The notes: generated by a model not told the origin, from the letters alone. Positions 8,808 to 20,491 are shown, counted from the first letter of the stretch. The stretch: DNA of 64,000 bases from an uncultured delta proteobacterium (GCA_903875445.1 CAIQWD010000064.1:113044-177043), one strand, 5' to 3'. Translations and numbers: made by a program.

Positions 8808-10052
8808 ATGACCGATTCCAAATCCATGTCGCGCCGCATTGTCCGATTATTCCTGTTGTTACTGGTCGCTATTATAATAATTACCGGTTGTTGGTGGCTA
8901 TTTAATAAGTATCCTGAAAAAACAAAAGAACAAAACCGTAGGGGCGCCATGCCGCCTGTCGCAGTATCCGTTTGCGTCGTGCAAAAGCAGGATGTGGCAA
9001 TGCAGCTTTCGGCCCTGGGAACGGTTACTTCCGCCAACACGGTAACAGTTCGCAGTCGGGTCGATGGCCAACTGGACAAGGTGTACTTCTCCGAAGGCGA
9101 AGGGGTTGAACAGAACCAACTGCTGGCTGAGCTGGACCCGCGACCCTATCAGGCAAGCTTGACTCAAGCGCAAGGCCAATTATTGAGGGACCAGGCCCTG
9201 CTCAAGAATGCCGAACTCGACTTGGTCCGCTATAAACAGTTGCTGGCACAGGATTCTATCGCCGCCCAGCAGGTCGATACCCAGAAAGCCGTGATCCAGC
9301 AATACCAAGGCATCGTCAAACTGGACCAAGGCTTAGTGGATAATGCCCAGCTGCAACTCGGCTACAGTCGCATTATCGCCCCGATAAGCGGTCGTGTGGG
9401 GCTGCGTCAGGTCGACCCCGGCAACATCGTGCACGCAAGCGACAGCAACGGCCTGGTCGTTATCACCCAGACCCAACCGATCAACTTGGTGTTTGCCGTG
9501 CCGGAAGGCAGCCTTGATCAGGTGCTCCAGGCCAAGGCTGCACATCCGCAACTCAAGGTGGAGGCCTGGGACCGTGACCGTTCCAAGAAACTGGCCGATG
9601 GGACCCTGCTGGCCATCGACAACCAGCTGAATACCGGCACCGGGACCGTAAACATGAAAGCCGGGTTTGCCAATGAGCCCCAGGTGCTCTTCCCCAACCA
9701 GTTCGTCAATGTCCTTGTGCAACTGGGAAAGCAGAGCGATGCCGTTACCGTGCCGACTGCGGCCGTGCAACTCGGCAAAGAAGGGAAATATGTCTATGCG
9801 GTGAATGCCGATCAGACGGTGAGCCTTACCAAGATCAGCACCGGAATTATCTCCGGACCTGACACGGTGATTACCGGTGGACTGCAACCGGGTCAGCAGG
9901 TAGTGGTCGATGGGCTGGACAAACTGCGCGACGGCGGCAAAATCGAGGTGATCGATCCCGGCGCCACCGGCAATGCCGAGAAGGGGCCACGCCCAGTGCG
10001 CGACAACAGCGGTGATACTGCAAAAAAACGTGGCAGCAGTGCAGTCAAATAG
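8808..10052 (+). CDS. mdtA: RND efflux periplasmic adaptor, MdtA-like
   Basis: A 414-aa membrane fusion protein linking the inner-membrane RND pumps encoded downstream to the outer-membrane channel. An N-terminal hydrophobic segment (residues 11-27) ends in ITGC, a possible lipobox (Cys28). The biotinyl/lipoyl-like half motifs follow (VRSRVDGQLDKVYFSEGEGV and IIAPISGRVGLRQVDPGNIV), flanking an alpha-helical hairpin, then the beta-barrel and membrane-proximal domains (VPTAAVQLGKEGKYVYAV). It is first in a tight four-gene operon. The ribosome-binding site at ATG 8808 is weak; ATG 8826 is an alternative. The closest match I recognise is MdtA of the MdtABC multidrug system. Confidence 0.93.
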   Translation: MTDSKSMSRRIVRLFLLLLVAIIIITGCWWLFNKYPEKTKEQNRRGAMPPVAVSVCVVQKQDVAMQLSALGTVTSANTVTVRSRVDGQLDKVYFSEGEGVEQNQLLAELDPRPYQASLTQAQGQLLRDQALLKNAELDLVRYKQLLAQDSIAAQQVDTQKAVIQQYQGIVKLDQGLVDNAQLQLGYSRIIAPISGRVGLRQVDPGNIVHASDSNGLVVITQTQPINLVFAVPEGSLDQVLQAKAAHPQLKVEAWDRDRSKKLADGTLLAIDNQLNTGTGTVNMKAGFANEPQVLFPNQFVNVLVQLGKQSDAVTVPTAAVQLGKEGKYVYAVNADQTVSLTKISTGIISGPDTVITGGLQPGQQVVVDGLDKLRDGGKIEVIDPGATGNAEKGPRPVRDNSGDTAKKRGSSAVK

Positions 10053-10067
10053 TCGCCAGGATATGCT

Positions 10068-13000
10068 ATGAACCCTTCTCGTCTGTTTATCCAGAGGCCG
10101 GTGGCGACGACCCTGCTGATGCTCGCCCTTTTGCTGACCGGCATCGTGGCCTGGCGCATGTTACCGGTATCGGCCTTGCCGGAGGTCGACTACCCGACCA
10201 TTCAGGTGGTCACCCTCTATCCCGGTGCCAGCCCGGAAGTCATTACCTCGGCGATTACCGCGCCGCTGGAACGGCAGTTCGGCCAGATGCCCAGTCTGGC
10301 CCAGATGTCTTCAAGCAGCTCCGGCGGGGCTTCGGTGATAACCCTGCAATTCGGTCTGGATTTGAGCCTGGATGTCGCCGAGCAGGAAGTCCAGGCGGCC
10401 ATCAATGCCGCTAGCAATCTCCTGCCGACGGACCTGCCGGCCCCTCCGATCTACAGCAAGGTCAATCCGGCCGATACGCCCATCATTACTTTATCTGTCA
10501 GTTCAACTACCTTACCTCTCACCAAACTGGAAGATCTGGTCGACACCCGTTTGGCGCAAAAACTGTCGCAGTTGCCGGGGGTCGGTCTAGTCAGCATCAG
10601 CGGCGGCCAGCGTCCGGCGGTGCGCATCCAGACCAATCCGCGGGCTTTGGCTGCCTTGGGGCTGACCCTTGAAGACCTGCGCACCGCCATTGGCAGTGCC
10701 AACGTCAATCAACCCAAAGGCAGTTTTGACGGTCCCCGGCAGGCGTCCACTATAGACGGCAACGATCAACTCAAGTCGGCCGGGGAATATCATGACCTGA
10801 TCATCGCCTACCGTTTAGGTGCACCTGTGCGGCTAGGCGATGTGGCCGATGTGATCGACTCGGCGGAAAATATCCGCTTGGCCGCCTGGGCCGGCAGCAC
10901 ACCTTCGGTTATTCTCAATGTCCAGCGCCAGCCGGGGGCCAACGTGATCCAAGTCACCGACCGCATTACGGCACTGTTGCCGCAACTGAAAGCGGCTCTG
11001 CCCGGAGCCGTAGATGTTACGGTACTCAGCGATCGGACCGTCACTATCCGCGCCTCCGTCGAGGATGTCGAATTCGAATTGACCCTTGCGGTGGTGCTGG
11101 TGGTGATGGTTATTTTTGTCTTTCTCCGCAGTCTGTCGGCAACGGTTATCCCCGCTGTAGCTGTACCGCTTTCGCTGGTCGGTACCTTCGGCGTCATGTA
11201 TCTGATGGGTTTTTCCATCAATAACCTGACCTTGATGGCCTTGACCATTGCCACCGGTTTTGTGGTTGACGATGCAATAGTGATGATCGAGAACATTGCC
11301 CGCTATATCGAAGAAGGCGAGGAACCACTGGCGGCGGCGATCAAAGGCTCCAAGCAGATCGGCTTCACCATCATTTCACTCACTGTTTCGCTGATTGCCG
11401 TACTCATTCCGCTCCTCTTTATGGGTGACGTCATCGGCCGGTTGTTCCGGGAATTTGCGGTCACCCTGGCCGTATCCATTCTTATTTCGGCGTTCATCTC
11501 GCTGACGCTTACGCCGATGATGTGCGCCCGACTGCTGAGGCATGTGCCGGAAGAAAGGCAAGGGCGTTTTTACCATGCGGCCGGCCGCGTTATCGATCGC
11601 CTGATTGTCCTCTATGGCCGAATACTTACCCGGGTACTCAACCATCAACGGCTGACTTTGCTGGTGGCAATCGGCACCCTGGCGCTCACTGCATGGCTCT
11701 ATCTCGTTGTTCCTAAAGGGTTTTTCCCCTTACAGGATACCAACGCCATCCAGGGGATAAGCGAGGCAACACAGTCAATCTCCTTTGCCGCCATGGCCGT
11801 GCAACAGGAAAAATTAGCGAAAAAACTGCTTGAAGATCCGGCGGTGGACAGCCTCTCTTCATTTATCGGTGTGGATGGTAATAATAGTTCACTCAACAGC
11901 GGTCGATTGTTGATCACCCTGAAGCCGAAAGCGTCGCGTGCCGATATCCGCACCGTGCTGGCTCGTCTGCAAAAACGGGCAGGCGAAGAACCGGGGTTGT
12001 CGCTGTATCTGCAACCGGTACAGGATTTGACCATCGATTCCCGCCTCAGCCGCACCCAATACCAATTTACTCTACAAGCCACCAACCCCGATGAGTTGAC
12101 CGCCTGGGTACCGAAGCTAGTGGAACACCTGCAACAACTGCCGCAATTGGCCGATGTGACCAGCGATCTGCAGGATAAAGGTCTGCAGGCCTATGTCAAC
12201 ATCAATCGCGATGCCGCCGCCCGCCTCGGCATCACCATTGCCGCCATCGACAATGCCCTGTACGATGCCTTCGGCCAACGGCTGATTTCCACAATTTTCA
12301 CCCAGACCAACCAGTACCGGGTGGTGCTGGAAGTGGCACCGGAATTTCAGCAAAATCTCCTGTCGCTAAAAGAAATTTATCTGCCGACAACCAGCGGAAT
12401 TCCGGTGCCGCTCGATGCGGTGGCCAGTGTCGAGCAGCGCAGCACCGCACTCACCATCAATCATCTGGGGCAGTTTCCAACCGCTACGGTGTCCTTTAAC
12501 GTGGCCCCGAAGGCTTCGTTGGGGGAAGCAGTCGATGCCATTCACCAGGCCGAACGGGAAATTTCCCTGCCCGCCAGTCTGGATGCCCGTTTCCAGGGAG
12601 CCGCCCTGGCATTTAAGGCCTCGCTCAGCAATACTTTGTGGCTGATCCTTGCGGCCATTGTCACCATGTATATCGTCCTCGGGGTACTGTACGAGAGTTA
12701 CATCCACCCGGTGACCATTCTCTCGACACTGCCGTCGGCGGGTATCGGAGCATTACTGGCCCTGCAGCTGTCCAACACCGACCTCAGCGTCATAGCCATC
12801 ATCGGCATCATCCTGCTCATCGGTATCGTCAAAAAAAACGCCATCATGATGATCGATTTTGCTCTCGATGCGGAGCGTGAACAGGGCATGAACCCACGAG
12901 AAGCCATCTATCAAGCCTGCCTCCTGCGTTTTCGACCGATCCTGATGACAACCTTGGCAGCCCTCTTAGGTGCACTGCCACTGATGCTGGGTGGCGGCAT

Positions 13001-13166
13001 GGGTTCGGAGCTCCGTGAGCCGCTGGGCATTACCATGGTGGGAGGGCTGTTGTTCAGCCAGGTCTTAACCCTGTTCACTACGCCGGTGATTTACCTGGCC
13101 TTTGACCGGTTGGCCCGTCGTTTCTCCGGGAAACCTTTGTCAGTGGTAGAGCGGGCGCAACAATGA
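10068..13166 (+). CDS. mdtB: RND multidrug efflux permease, MdtB-like
   Basis: A 1032-aa inner-membrane proton/drug antiporter. It starts with [20 protein letters not shown] (TM1) and carries the usual twelve-helix RND arrangement with two large periplasmic loops. In TM4 the proton-relay Asp residues are seen in [16 protein letters not shown], and the second half has [23 protein letters not shown]. The N-terminal third is close to E. coli MdtB as I remember it ([36 protein letters not shown]). It begins 15 nt after mdtA and overlaps mdtC by 4 nt. In E. coli, MdtB and MdtC form a heterotrimer exporting bile salts and novobiocin; substrates here are unknown. Confidence 0.95.
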   Translation: MNPSRLFIQRPVATTLLMLALLLTGIVAWRMLPVSALPEVDYPTIQVVTLYPGASPEVITSAITAPLERQFGQMPSLAQMSSSSSGGASVITLQFGLDLSLDVAEQEVQAAINAASNLLPTDLPAPPIYSKVNPADTPIITLSVSSTTLPLTKLEDLVDTRLAQKLSQLPGVGLVSISGGQRPAVRIQTNPRALAALGLTLEDLRTAIGSANVNQPKGSFDGPRQASTIDGNDQLKSAGEYHDLIIAYRLGAPVRLGDVADVIDSAENIRLAAWAGSTPSVILNVQRQPGANVIQVTDRITALLPQLKAALPGAVDVTVLSDRTVTIRASVEDVEFELTLAVVLVVMVIFVFLRSLSATVIPAVAVPLSLVGTFGVMYLMGFSINNLTLMALTIATGFVVDDAIVMIENIARYIEEGEEPLAAAIKGSKQIGFTIISLTVSLIAVLIPLLFMGDVIGRLFREFAVTLAVSILISAFISLTLTPMMCARLLRHVPEERQGRFYHAAGRVIDRLIVLYGRILTRVLNHQRLTLLVAIGTLALTAWLYLVVPKGFFPLQDTNAIQGISEATQSISFAAMAVQQEKLAKKLLEDPAVDSLSSFIGVDGNNSSLNSGRLLITLKPKASRADIRTVLARLQKRAGEEPGLSLYLQPVQDLTIDSRLSRTQYQFTLQATNPDELTAWVPKLVEHLQQLPQLADVTSDLQDKGLQAYVNINRDAAARLGITIAAIDNALYDAFGQRLISTIFTQTNQYRVVLEVAPEFQQNLLSLKEIYLPTTSGIPVPLDAVASVEQRSTALTINHLGQFPTATVSFNVAPKASLGEAVDAIHQAEREISLPASLDARFQGAALAFKASLSNTLWLILAAIVTMYIVLGVLYESYIHPVTILSTLPSAGIGALLALQLSNTDLSVIAIIGIILLIGIVKKNAIMMIDFALDAEREQGMNPREAIYQACLLRFRPILMTTLAALLGALPLMLGGGMGSELREPLGITMVGGLLFSQVLTLFTTPVIYLAFDRLARRFSGKPLSVVERAQQ

Positions 13167-16100
13167 ATCTGTCGACGCCTTTCATCCATCGTCCGGTGGC
13201 AACCACCCTGCTGACCCTGGCAATTCTCCTCGCCGGACTCCTGGCTTTCAAGCTCCTCCCGGTGTCGCCCTTGCCGCAGGTGGACTTTCCCACCGTATCG
13301 GTATCCGCCGGTCTGCCCGGCGCCAGTCCCGAGACCATGGCGGCCACCGTGGCGACACCGCTCGAGCGGGCGCTGGGACGGATCGCCGGAGTCAATCAGA
13401 TCACCTCCTCAAGCAGCCTGGGTTCGACCCGCGTGACCTTGCAGTTTGATCTGGATCGTGACATCAACGGCGCTGCCCGGGATGTGCAGGCCGCCATTAA
13501 TGCCGCCCGTTCGCTCTTGCCCTCCGGGATGCCCTCCAATCCCTCGTATCGCAAAGTCAATCCGGCCGATGCACCGATTATGATCATAGCCTTGACCTCC
13601 GACGCGCTGACCCGTGGCCAGATGTTTGACGTTGCCGACACCATATTGGGACAGAAATTGTCCCGGGTAAAGGGTATCGGCAATATTAACGTCGGCGGGG
13701 GATCGCAACCGGCTGTGCGGGTGGAACTCAATCCGATGCAACTCAACCAGTATGGAATCGGTCTGGAAACCGTACGTGCCGCTCTCGCCGCCAGCAATGC
13801 CAATCGCCCGAAGGGTTTCCTCGAAAACGAGCAGCAGCACTGGCAACTGCAGGCCAACGATCAGGCCCGTAAGGCCAGTGACTATCAATCCTTGATCGTC
13901 AGTTATAAAAACGGTGCAGCGGTTCGGTTAACCGATGTTGCCGAGGTCAACGATTCGGTGCTCGACCTTCGCAATGCCGGTTTGGTAGGCCGGCAACCGG
14001 CGGTCATGCTTGTTCTCTTTCGTCAGCCGGGGGCTAATATTATCGAGACCGTGGATGGGGTGAAAGCCCTCATCCCCGAGCTGCAGGCTGCCATCCCGGC
14101 TGCCATCAAAATCAATGTGGTGCTTGATCGCAGCCCGACCATTCGTGCGTCTCTACGGGAGGTAGAACGTTCGCTGGCCATCTCCACCGTTCTGGTGATC
14201 CTGGTGGTTTTCGTATTCCTCCGCAACGGCAGGGCTACCGCCATTCCCGCCATTACCGTGCCGGTATCGCTGGTGGGCACCTTTGCCGTAATGTTTTTAG
14301 CCGGTTTCTCCCTCAATAATCTGAGCCTCATGGCCCTGACCATTGCCACGGGTTTTGTGGTGGATGATACCATCGTCGTCCTGGAGAATATCTCGCGGCA
14401 TATCGAAAACGGCATGAAGCCGATGCAAGCCGCCCTGCAAGGCGCTCGGGAAGTCGGTTTTACCGTTCTGTCGATGAGCACCTCGCTGATTGCAGTGTTC
14501 ATTCCCATCCTCTTTATGGGCGGAATTATTGGTCGCCTGTTTCGTGAATTTGCCGTCACCCTGTCCGTTGCCATCCTCATATCGCTAGTGGTATCGCTCA
14601 CCACTACGCCGATGCTTTGCGCCCGCTGGCTGAAGGCCCGGGAGGAAAAACCGCCCGGCTGGCTATTCTCTGCCAGTGAAAAGGGATTTGCTTTGATGCT
14701 TGGTGGTTACCGTCGTTCGCTCGGCTGGGCGCTGCGGCATGGCTGGCTGCTCCTGGCAATCCTTACGGCGACCATTGCCCTCAACGTCTATCTGTATGTC
14801 GTAGTTCCCAAGGGTTTTTTCCCGCAACAGGATACCGGTCGTCTCACCGGAATGATCCGCGCCGACCAGAGCATCTCCTTCCAAGCCATGCAACAAAAGC
14901 TGCAGCGCTTCATCGAGCTGGTCGGCAAGGACCCGGCGGTGGACCAGGCCATGGGTTTTACCGGTGGTGGACAGCGCAATACCGCCAACATGTTCATCAC
15001 CCTTAAACCCTTGACGGAAAGGAAGGACAGCGCCGATCAAGTGATTTCAAGGTTGCGTCGAACTCTCTCGGGGGAGGCTGGTGCCACCCTCTTTTTACAG
15101 GCCGTTCAGGACATTAATATCGGCGGCAGGGCCAGTGCCGCCCAATACCAGTACACCCTGCAGGGCGCCGACCTGAGCGAGCTTCGCGCATGGGCACCGA
15201 AAGTGCAGCAGGTGTTGACGGAGTTGCCGATGCTGGCCGACGTCAACACCGACCAGGAGGTCAAGGGTCTGCAAACCCTGCTGGTTTTTGATCGCGAGGC
15301 CATGGCCCGCCTGGGGCTGACCCAGCAGCAAGTTGACGCTGTGCTGAACGATGCCTTTGGTCAACGGCAGGTCTCCACCATTTACAATGCGCTTAACCAG
15401 TACCGCGTTGTTATGGAAGTGGCGCCCCGGTACTGGCAAGATCCGCAGTCACTGCACGCTATCTATCTGCAGACACCGAGCGGCAAACCCACACCCCTGT
15501 CGGAATTCGCCAAGTGGGGTTCTACCAACACCCCCTTGTCGGTGAACCACCAGGGTCAGTTTGCCGCCACCACCGTATCATTTAATCTGCCGCCCACCGT
15601 ATCCTTGTCGGAGGCCACCGGTGCCATCAATACCGCCCTACAATCCATCGGCCTGCCCAGTTCCATCCAAGGCAGTTTCCAGGGCAGGGCCAAGACCTTC
15701 CAGGATTCGCTGAAAACCCAACCTATGCTGATTCTCGCCGCTGTGGTGGCGGTGTATATCGTCCTGGGTATTTTGTATGAAAGTGCAATCCACCCGATTA
15801 CCATCCTCTCCACCTTGCCCTCCGCCGGAGTGGGTGCTCTTTTGGCTCTGCTGCTCTGCGGCAGCGAATTCAACGTCATCGCCCTGATCGGCGTGCTGCT
15901 GCTCATCGGAATCGTCAAGAAGAACGCAATTATGATGATCGATTTTGCCATCACCCTTGAACGTGAGCAGGGGTTGCTCCCGGAACAGGCCATCTTCCAG
16001 GCCTGCCTGCTCCGTTTCCGGCCGATCATGATGACCACCATGGCAGCGCTATTCGGCGCCTTGCCTCTGGCCTTGGGGCATGGTGACGGGGCCGAGATGC

Positions 16101-16258
16101 GCACCCCTTTGGGTATTTCGATTGTCGGCGGCTTAGTCGTCAGCCAGCTTCTGACGCTCTACACCACCCCCATCGTCTACCTGCTTCTCGACCGATTTCG
16201 TTTGTGGTGCCTGAAAGGGCGTAACGCCAGGCGCATTGCCCTGGCTTCTGGAGATTGA
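13163..16258 (+). CDS. mdtC: RND multidrug efflux permease, MdtC-like
   Basis: A 1031-aa RND transporter paralogous to the preceding gene, sharing RPVATTLL in TM1 and the [16 protein letters not shown] proton-relay segment. MdtC-type features include [20 protein letters not shown] and [18 protein letters not shown]. The ATG overlaps the mdtB stop (ATGA), so translation is probably coupled and the two subunits are made in fixed ratio, as expected for a heterotrimeric MdtBC pump. It ends directly against the start of the outer-membrane factor gene. Confidence 0.95.
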   Translation: MNLSTPFIHRPVATTLLTLAILLAGLLAFKLLPVSPLPQVDFPTVSVSAGLPGASPETMAATVATPLERALGRIAGVNQITSSSSLGSTRVTLQFDLDRDINGAARDVQAAINAARSLLPSGMPSNPSYRKVNPADAPIMIIALTSDALTRGQMFDVADTILGQKLSRVKGIGNINVGGGSQPAVRVELNPMQLNQYGIGLETVRAALAASNANRPKGFLENEQQHWQLQANDQARKASDYQSLIVSYKNGAAVRLTDVAEVNDSVLDLRNAGLVGRQPAVMLVLFRQPGANIIETVDGVKALIPELQAAIPAAIKINVVLDRSPTIRASLREVERSLAISTVLVILVVFVFLRNGRATAIPAITVPVSLVGTFAVMFLAGFSLNNLSLMALTIATGFVVDDTIVVLENISRHIENGMKPMQAALQGAREVGFTVLSMSTSLIAVFIPILFMGGIIGRLFREFAVTLSVAILISLVVSLTTTPMLCARWLKAREEKPPGWLFSASEKGFALMLGGYRRSLGWALRHGWLLLAILTATIALNVYLYVVVPKGFFPQQDTGRLTGMIRADQSISFQAMQQKLQRFIELVGKDPAVDQAMGFTGGGQRNTANMFITLKPLTERKDSADQVISRLRRTLSGEAGATLFLQAVQDINIGGRASAAQYQYTLQGADLSELRAWAPKVQQVLTELPMLADVNTDQEVKGLQTLLVFDREAMARLGLTQQQVDAVLNDAFGQRQVSTIYNALNQYRVVMEVAPRYWQDPQSLHAIYLQTPSGKPTPLSEFAKWGSTNTPLSVNHQGQFAATTVSFNLPPTVSLSEATGAINTALQSIGLPSSIQGSFQGRAKTFQDSLKTQPMLILAAVVAVYIVLGILYESAIHPITILSTLPSAGVGALLALLLCGSEFNVIALIGVLLLIGIVKKNAIMMIDFAITLEREQGLLPEQAIFQACLLRFRPIMMTTMAALFGALPLALGHGDGAEMRTPLGISIVGGLVVSQLLTLYTTPIVYLLLDRFRLWCLKGRNARRIALASGD

Positions 16259-17653
16259 ATGAACGGCATGCAAAAAAAAATGACGCGAGCATCACTTATA
16301 GTTTTTCTTGTCGGCCTTCTGCTGGCGAGCTGTGCGGTAGGGCCGGAGTACCAAAGGCCGCAAATGGATCTTCCGACGGATTACAAGGAGAGCGGCCGAT
16401 GGAAAACCGCCCAGCCTGAGGACGAAAGCCCTCGCGGCCCCTGGTGGACCATCTTTGCCGATAAAGACCTTGACCGGCTGATGGAAATACTCGATCGGCA
16501 AAACTTCTCCATTGAGCAGGCAGAAGCACAATTTAGGCAGAGCCAGGCCTTGCTGCGTGAGGCCAGAGCCGGCCTCAGCCCGACGCTTTCGCCGACGGCA
16601 TCGGCAACCCATGGGGTATCGACTCCAGGTGCTAATATCGGCAACCAATACTCTTTAGGGGTAAGCGCCGGCTGGGAAATGGATATCTGGGGCAGTGTCC
16701 GCAGGGCTATTGAGGCCGGTGAAGCCAAACAGGCAGCCAGCGCCTCCCAGATAGCGGCCGTTCGTCTCAGCAGTCAGGGGCAGCTGGCCGGTGCCTACCT
16801 GCAGCTGAGGGTTGCGGACAGGCAATTGGAACAGTTGCAAGCCAGTGAAGAGACCCTGCGGCAAACCCTGACAATCACAGGGAATCAGTACGCCGCCGGC
16901 ATAGTTTCCCAGGCAAGCGTCGCTCTGGCGGAGAGTCAGCTGAAGGCCGCCCAGGCGCAACGCCTGCAGAAGCAACTCGGCCGCGAGCAGTTGGAGCACG
17001 GGATTGCCGTGGCGCTCGGACTAACTCCAGCCGATTTTTCTCTACCGCCAACCACGTCGATACCGCGTCTCCCGCAGATCCCCGCGGGTCTGCCTTCAAC
17101 GCTTTTGCAACGAAGGCCCGACATTGCCGTTGCCGAACGGAATATGGCAGGGGCCAACGCCCAGATTGGTGTGGCTACCGCGGCATACTTTCCCGTCTTG
17201 ACGCTGTCCGCCAGTGGCGGTTATCGGAGCACCACCCTTCTCGACTGGATCAATGTCCCCAACCGCATATGGTCTCTCGGTCCCCAGTTGGCCGGCACGT
17301 TCTTTGACGGCGGCCTGCGCAGCGCCAAAACAGACGAGGCGATTGCCGTCTATGATGCGAGTGTTGCGAGCTATCGTCAGACCGTGCTGAATGCCCTGCA
17401 GGCGGTCGAGGACAACCTCTCAGCCCAGTATTTGCTGGCTCAGGAAGCCGATGCACAGCAGGCGGCAGTAGATGCGGCGATACGCGCCGAGAATATCACC
17501 CTCAATCAATATCGGGCCGGCACCGTCGGCTATCTCGGGGTGCTGGCTGCGCAAAACACCCGTATTCTTGCCGAGAGCACCCTGTGGAATATTAAAAACA
17601 ATCAATATACCAGCAGCATAGCCTTGATCAATGCCGTCGGGGGGAGCTGGTGA
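16259..17653 (+). CDS. Outer-membrane efflux channel lipoprotein (NodT/OprM family)
   Basis: A 464-aa TolC-like channel that would complete the MdtABC tripartite pump. The signal peptide ends in lipobox LLASC (residues 21-25) followed by AVGPEYQRP, the classic start of mature NodT-family lipoproteins. Two OEP repeats are visible, the first containing FRQSQALLREARAGLSPTLSP and the second GANAQIGVATAAYFPVLTLSASGGY. Its ATG begins on the base after the mdtC stop. ATG 16268 is an alternative start that leaves the signal peptide intact. It is last in the efflux operon and convergent with hypB. Confidence 0.93.
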   Translation: MNGMQKKMTRASLIVFLVGLLLASCAVGPEYQRPQMDLPTDYKESGRWKTAQPEDESPRGPWWTIFADKDLDRLMEILDRQNFSIEQAEAQFRQSQALLREARAGLSPTLSPTASATHGVSTPGANIGNQYSLGVSAGWEMDIWGSVRRAIEAGEAKQAASASQIAAVRLSSQGQLAGAYLQLRVADRQLEQLQASEETLRQTLTITGNQYAAGIVSQASVALAESQLKAAQAQRLQKQLGREQLEHGIAVALGLTPADFSLPPTTSIPRLPQIPAGLPSTLLQRRPDIAVAERNMAGANAQIGVATAAYFPVLTLSASGGYRSTTLLDWINVPNRIWSLGPQLAGTFFDGGLRSAKTDEAIAVYDASVASYRQTVLNALQAVEDNLSAQYLLAQEADAQQAAVDAAIRAENITLNQYRAGTVGYLGVLAAQNTRILAESTLWNIKNNQYTSSIALINAVGGSW

Positions 17654-17695
17654 TAATGTGGGAGGCGGTGATACCGGATTACCGGCAGTCAGCTG

Positions 17696-18478
17696 TCACT
17701 TCAGTTTCCCCGCCTTTTTATTAGCCACCAGTTCCCGCAGATACTTGAGCCAGGTTTCCATGCCGTCGCCGGTTTTCGATGAGAGGCTCATGGTTCTCAG
17801 TTGCGGATTGAGCCGTAGGGCATCGCCGACCGCCTCCGGGACGGGGAAGTCAAAGTAGGGCAGGAGGTCGGTTTTGGTCACCAGAAAGGTGTGTGAGCTG
17901 GTGAAGGCTTTGGGGTACTTCGCCGGTTTATCCGGTCCTTCCGGTACGGAAACCAGCACCACCCGCTCATGTTCGCCAAGATCGAAGGTTGCTGGGCAAA
18001 CCAGATTTCCGACGTTTTCGATGAAGAGCAGATCAATGTTCTCTCCGCCCGGTTCCTTCTGCAGCCGATGAAAGCCCTTATGGGTCATGGCCGCGTCGAG
18101 ATGGCAGGCGCCACCGGTGGTGAGCTGGATCACCGGCACCCCTTTGGCTCGGATGCGCAGGGCATCGCGCTCGGTCTCGATATCGCCCTCGATGACGCCG
18201 ATACGGATCTCACCTTTCAGGGCATCAATGGTCTGCTCAAGCAAGGTGGTTTTGCCCGAGCCGGGGCTACTGATCAGGTTGAGGGCGACTGCGCCGACCT
18301 CGTTGAAGTGTTCCCGGTTGGCCTTGGCCAGGGCGTCGTTGGCGGCAAAAAGGCTGGCATGAACGTCCACCGTCTTGCTATGGCTATGACCGCTCTTATG
18401 CGAGTGATCATGACGATGATCGTGATCATGATCGTGGCTGTGGTCGGAAGGGCTGGGGCAGCCGCAGGTATCACACAT
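17696..18478 (-). CDS. hypB: Hydrogenase nickel insertion GTPase HypB
   Basis: A 260-aa HypB, the GTPase that with HypA delivers nickel to the [NiFe] hydrogenase large subunit. It has all three parts: an N-terminal Cys motif (CDTCGC, residues 2-7, high-affinity metal site), a His-rich storage stretch (alternating His-Asp, residues 13-33), and a G domain with P-loop SPGSGKTT (71-78), switch/metal site GDIETERDA and the segment GGACHLDA. It is the last gene of the hydrogenase operon, 83 nt after hypA. The His-rich tract suggests a nickel storage role as in HypB proteins of other anaerobes. Confidence 0.96.
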   Translation of the reverse strand: MCDTCGCPSPSDHSHDHDHDHRHDHSHKSGHSHSKTVDVHASLFAANDALAKANREHFNEVGAVALNLISSPGSGKTTLLEQTIDALKGEIRIGVIEGDIETERDALRIRAKGVPVIQLTTGGACHLDAAMTHKGFHRLQKEPGGENIDLLFIENVGNLVCPATFDLGEHERVVLVSVPEGPDKPAKYPKAFTSSHTFLVTKTDLLPYFDFPVPEAVGDALRLNPQLRTMSLSSKTGDGMETWLKYLRELVANKKAGKLK

Positions 18479-18561
18479 GTTGTAACCTCATCTTATTGAT
18501 ATGATATTGGTAATCGCACCGTCATAACGACGCATATGCCTTTGGGGGTGTTCTCCGCGTT

Positions 18562-18909
18562 TCATTCCATTTCCACTTGCAGGAGTATGAGATCGTCGCC
18601 ACCTTCCGGGAAAAGAGTGAGTTCCTGGCAAGCCGGGCAACAGTCAGGTCTCGGGCCGGCGGTGACGATAACCTTGCCGCATCCGGTACAGGTATAACGA
18701 ACCGTGGGTATGTCGATAAGCAGTTCGGCACCGCGAAGCAGTTCTTCCTCGGAAGAAATGATATCAAAACCGAAGCGGAAAGAATCGACAACAACTCCAC
18801 AGAGCGGTCCGATTTCCATGGTTACGCGGAGGATCTTCGTCGCCTGGTTCTCAGCGGCAAGCTCTTTTAACTGTTGAACCAGGTTCTGGACTAAAGAAAT
18901 TTCATGCAT
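18562..18909 (-). CDS. hypA: Hydrogenase nickel chaperone HypA
   Basis: A 115-aa HypA. The N-terminus MHEISLVQ supplies the nickel ligands (Met1 amine, His2, Glu3). The zinc-finger domain has one CxxC pair in YTCTGCGK and a second in CCPACQE. The role is metallochaperone transfer of Ni(II) to the hydrogenase large-subunit precursor together with HypB. It starts 2 nt after the maturation protease gene, consistent with co-transcription. Confidence 0.96.
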   Translation of the reverse strand: MHEISLVQNLVQQLKELAAENQATKILRVTMEIGPLCGVVVDSFRFGFDIISSEEELLRGAELLIDIPTVRYTCTGCGKVIVTAGPRPDCCPACQELTLFPEGGDDLILLQVEME

Positions 18910-18911
18910 GA

Positions 18912-19421
18912 TCAGAGACCTGGCGGAGTTTTCCGGACAACCTGGACGCCGAGTTCCGCTAGACGCGTCAGGATCATTTCCGCGACTTCCACCTTACGGC
19001 TGGCAACCACCTCGGAGAGTTCCACGGAGTCTCCGAGATCTTTCGGGATTACCGTATAGAACTCGACATGTTCGGGGGCCCGGTCACGCAGCTTCGAGAC
19101 CTCGAGAATTTCAAGAAAACCAAGCTGATGCGGCGACATGCGCATCTGAAAATTACCGGCCTTGACATCCTTTAAATCATAAAAATGAAAGGAACCCGGT
19201 TCGCCTGCAATATCGACCACGTCGATGACGAAAATCGGGTCGCATTCCTCAAGAAAGGGGGCCATATAGATGCCGGCGGTGCCGACATCCTGGATTTCCA
19301 CCTGCTCGGGAAATAGGTAGTGTTCCTGCAGGTAATGCACGACATGTACGCCGAAGCCTTCATCGCCGACGATATAATTGCCGACGCCGGCGATGCCTAT
19401 TTTCTTCTGAAGATTGGTCAT
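18912..19421 (-). CDS. hyaD: [NiFe] hydrogenase maturation endopeptidase
   Basis: A 169-aa HyaD/HybD/HupD-type protease that removes the C-terminal tail of the large subunit once nickel is in place. GVGNYIVGDEGFGVHVV (residues about 11-27) holds the first metal-binding acidic residue (Glu in DEGFG). A central Asp lies in VIDVVDIAG and a conserved His in MSPHQLGF. The frame is open upstream to 19637, but that extension is low-complexity and runs into hypE. ATG 19421 with AAGGAATATA in front gives the family N-terminus. The large subunit in this operon has the matching cleavable 15-residue tail. Confidence 0.93.
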   Translation of the reverse strand: MTNLQKKIGIAGVGNYIVGDEGFGVHVVHYLQEHYLFPEQVEIQDVGTAGIYMAPFLEECDPIFVIDVVDIAGEPGSFHFYDLKDVKAGNFQMRMSPHQLGFLEILEVSKLRDRAPEHVEFYTVIPKDLGDSVELSEVVASRKVEVAEMILTRLAELGVQVVRKTPPGL

Positions 19422-19441
19422 TATATTCCTTATAGAGCCGT

Positions 19442-20455
19442 TTAACAGATGCGCGGCAGGGGGTGGCCATGCAAGGGCGTGACCACCCTGGCGCCGCCGA
19501 TCGGGGTGTTGATAACCACTCTCCCCGCCTTCCCGGCGGTAAGTTTGCCGATAATTGCCGCTTCCCGACCTTCCACCGTCGCCTGCATGACGGCGAGAGC
19601 TTTTTGTGCCTGATTGTCGCTGACGATCACCAGGCATTTACCCTCATTGGCAAGATAGAGGGGTTCGAGTCCGAGAAGTTCGCAGGCCGCCCGCACCTGC
19701 GGGCGTATCGGCAGGGCCTCGTCGCAAAGTTCTATTGACAATCCGCTGCTCTCGGCAATCTCGTTGAGAGTGGTGGCGACGCCGCCGCGGGTGGGATCGC
19801 GGAGGGTGTGCACATCTCCCGGCAGTTCCAGAAGCAGCTTCTCCACCAGTCGGTGCAGCGGCATGGTATCGCTGTGCAGATCGCCCTGCACGGCGATTCC
19901 GGCGCGCCGCGTCATGATGGTGATACCGTGGTCGCCGATGGTGCCGGAGATAATGACAGCATCACCCTCTTGAGCATTTCGCGAAGAAATGTCGATATGT
20001 TCCGCGACAAAGCCGATGCCCGAAGTGTTGATGAAAATCTTATCGCCTTTGCCCTTGGGAACGACCTTGGTGTCTCCGGTAACTACAGGAACCCCGGCTT
20101 CCCGGCAGGCCTCGCTGATGGAGATAATTATCCGCTCGAGGTCCTCCATGGCAAAGCCCTCTTCCAGGATGAGGCCGAGGCTCAGACAGTAGGGAACGGC
20201 GCCGCGCATCGCCAGGTCGTTGATGGTGCCGTGCACCGCCAGTTTGCCGATATCGCCGCCGGGAAAAAAGATCGGATCAACCACGTAGCTGTCGGTGGTA
20301 AAGGCCAGGCGTCCGGCTTTGTTGTCGAGGATGGCGCTGTCTTCCAGGCTGTGCAGGGTGCGGTTGTCGAGATACTTGAGAAAGAGGTCGCTAATCAGTT
20401 GCTGGCTGGCGAGTCCGCCACTGCCGTGATCGAGTAAGATGTTTTTTCCGGTCAT
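19442..20455 (-). CDS. hypE: Hydrogenase maturation factor HypE (carbamoyl dehydratase)
   Basis: A 337-aa HypE of the PurM/ThiL ATPase superfamily. It accepts a carbamoyl group from HypF on its C-terminal Cys and dehydrates it to the thiocyanate that supplies the CN ligands of the active-site iron. The C-terminus is PLPRIC, with the required terminal Cys. Other signatures are the N-terminal LLDHGSGGLASQQLI, the TTDSYVVDPIFFPGGDIG nucleotide-binding region and LRDPTRGGVATTLNEIA. It lies 20 nt upstream of the protease gene in the operon. Confidence 0.97.
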   Translation of the reverse strand: MTGKNILLDHGSGGLASQQLISDLFLKYLDNRTLHSLEDSAILDNKAGRLAFTTDSYVVDPIFFPGGDIGKLAVHGTINDLAMRGAVPYCLSLGLILEEGFAMEDLERIIISISEACREAGVPVVTGDTKVVPKGKGDKIFINTSGIGFVAEHIDISSRNAQEGDAVIISGTIGDHGITIMTRRAGIAVQGDLHSDTMPLHRLVEKLLLELPGDVHTLRDPTRGGVATTLNEIAESSGLSIELCDEALPIRPQVRAACELLGLEPLYLANEGKCLVIVSDNQAQKALAVMQATVEGREAAIIGKLTAGKAGRVVINTPIGGARVVTPLHGHPLPRIC

Positions 20456-20491
20456 GCCGATTGTATCCTTAACTTGTTGATTTATAGTCTA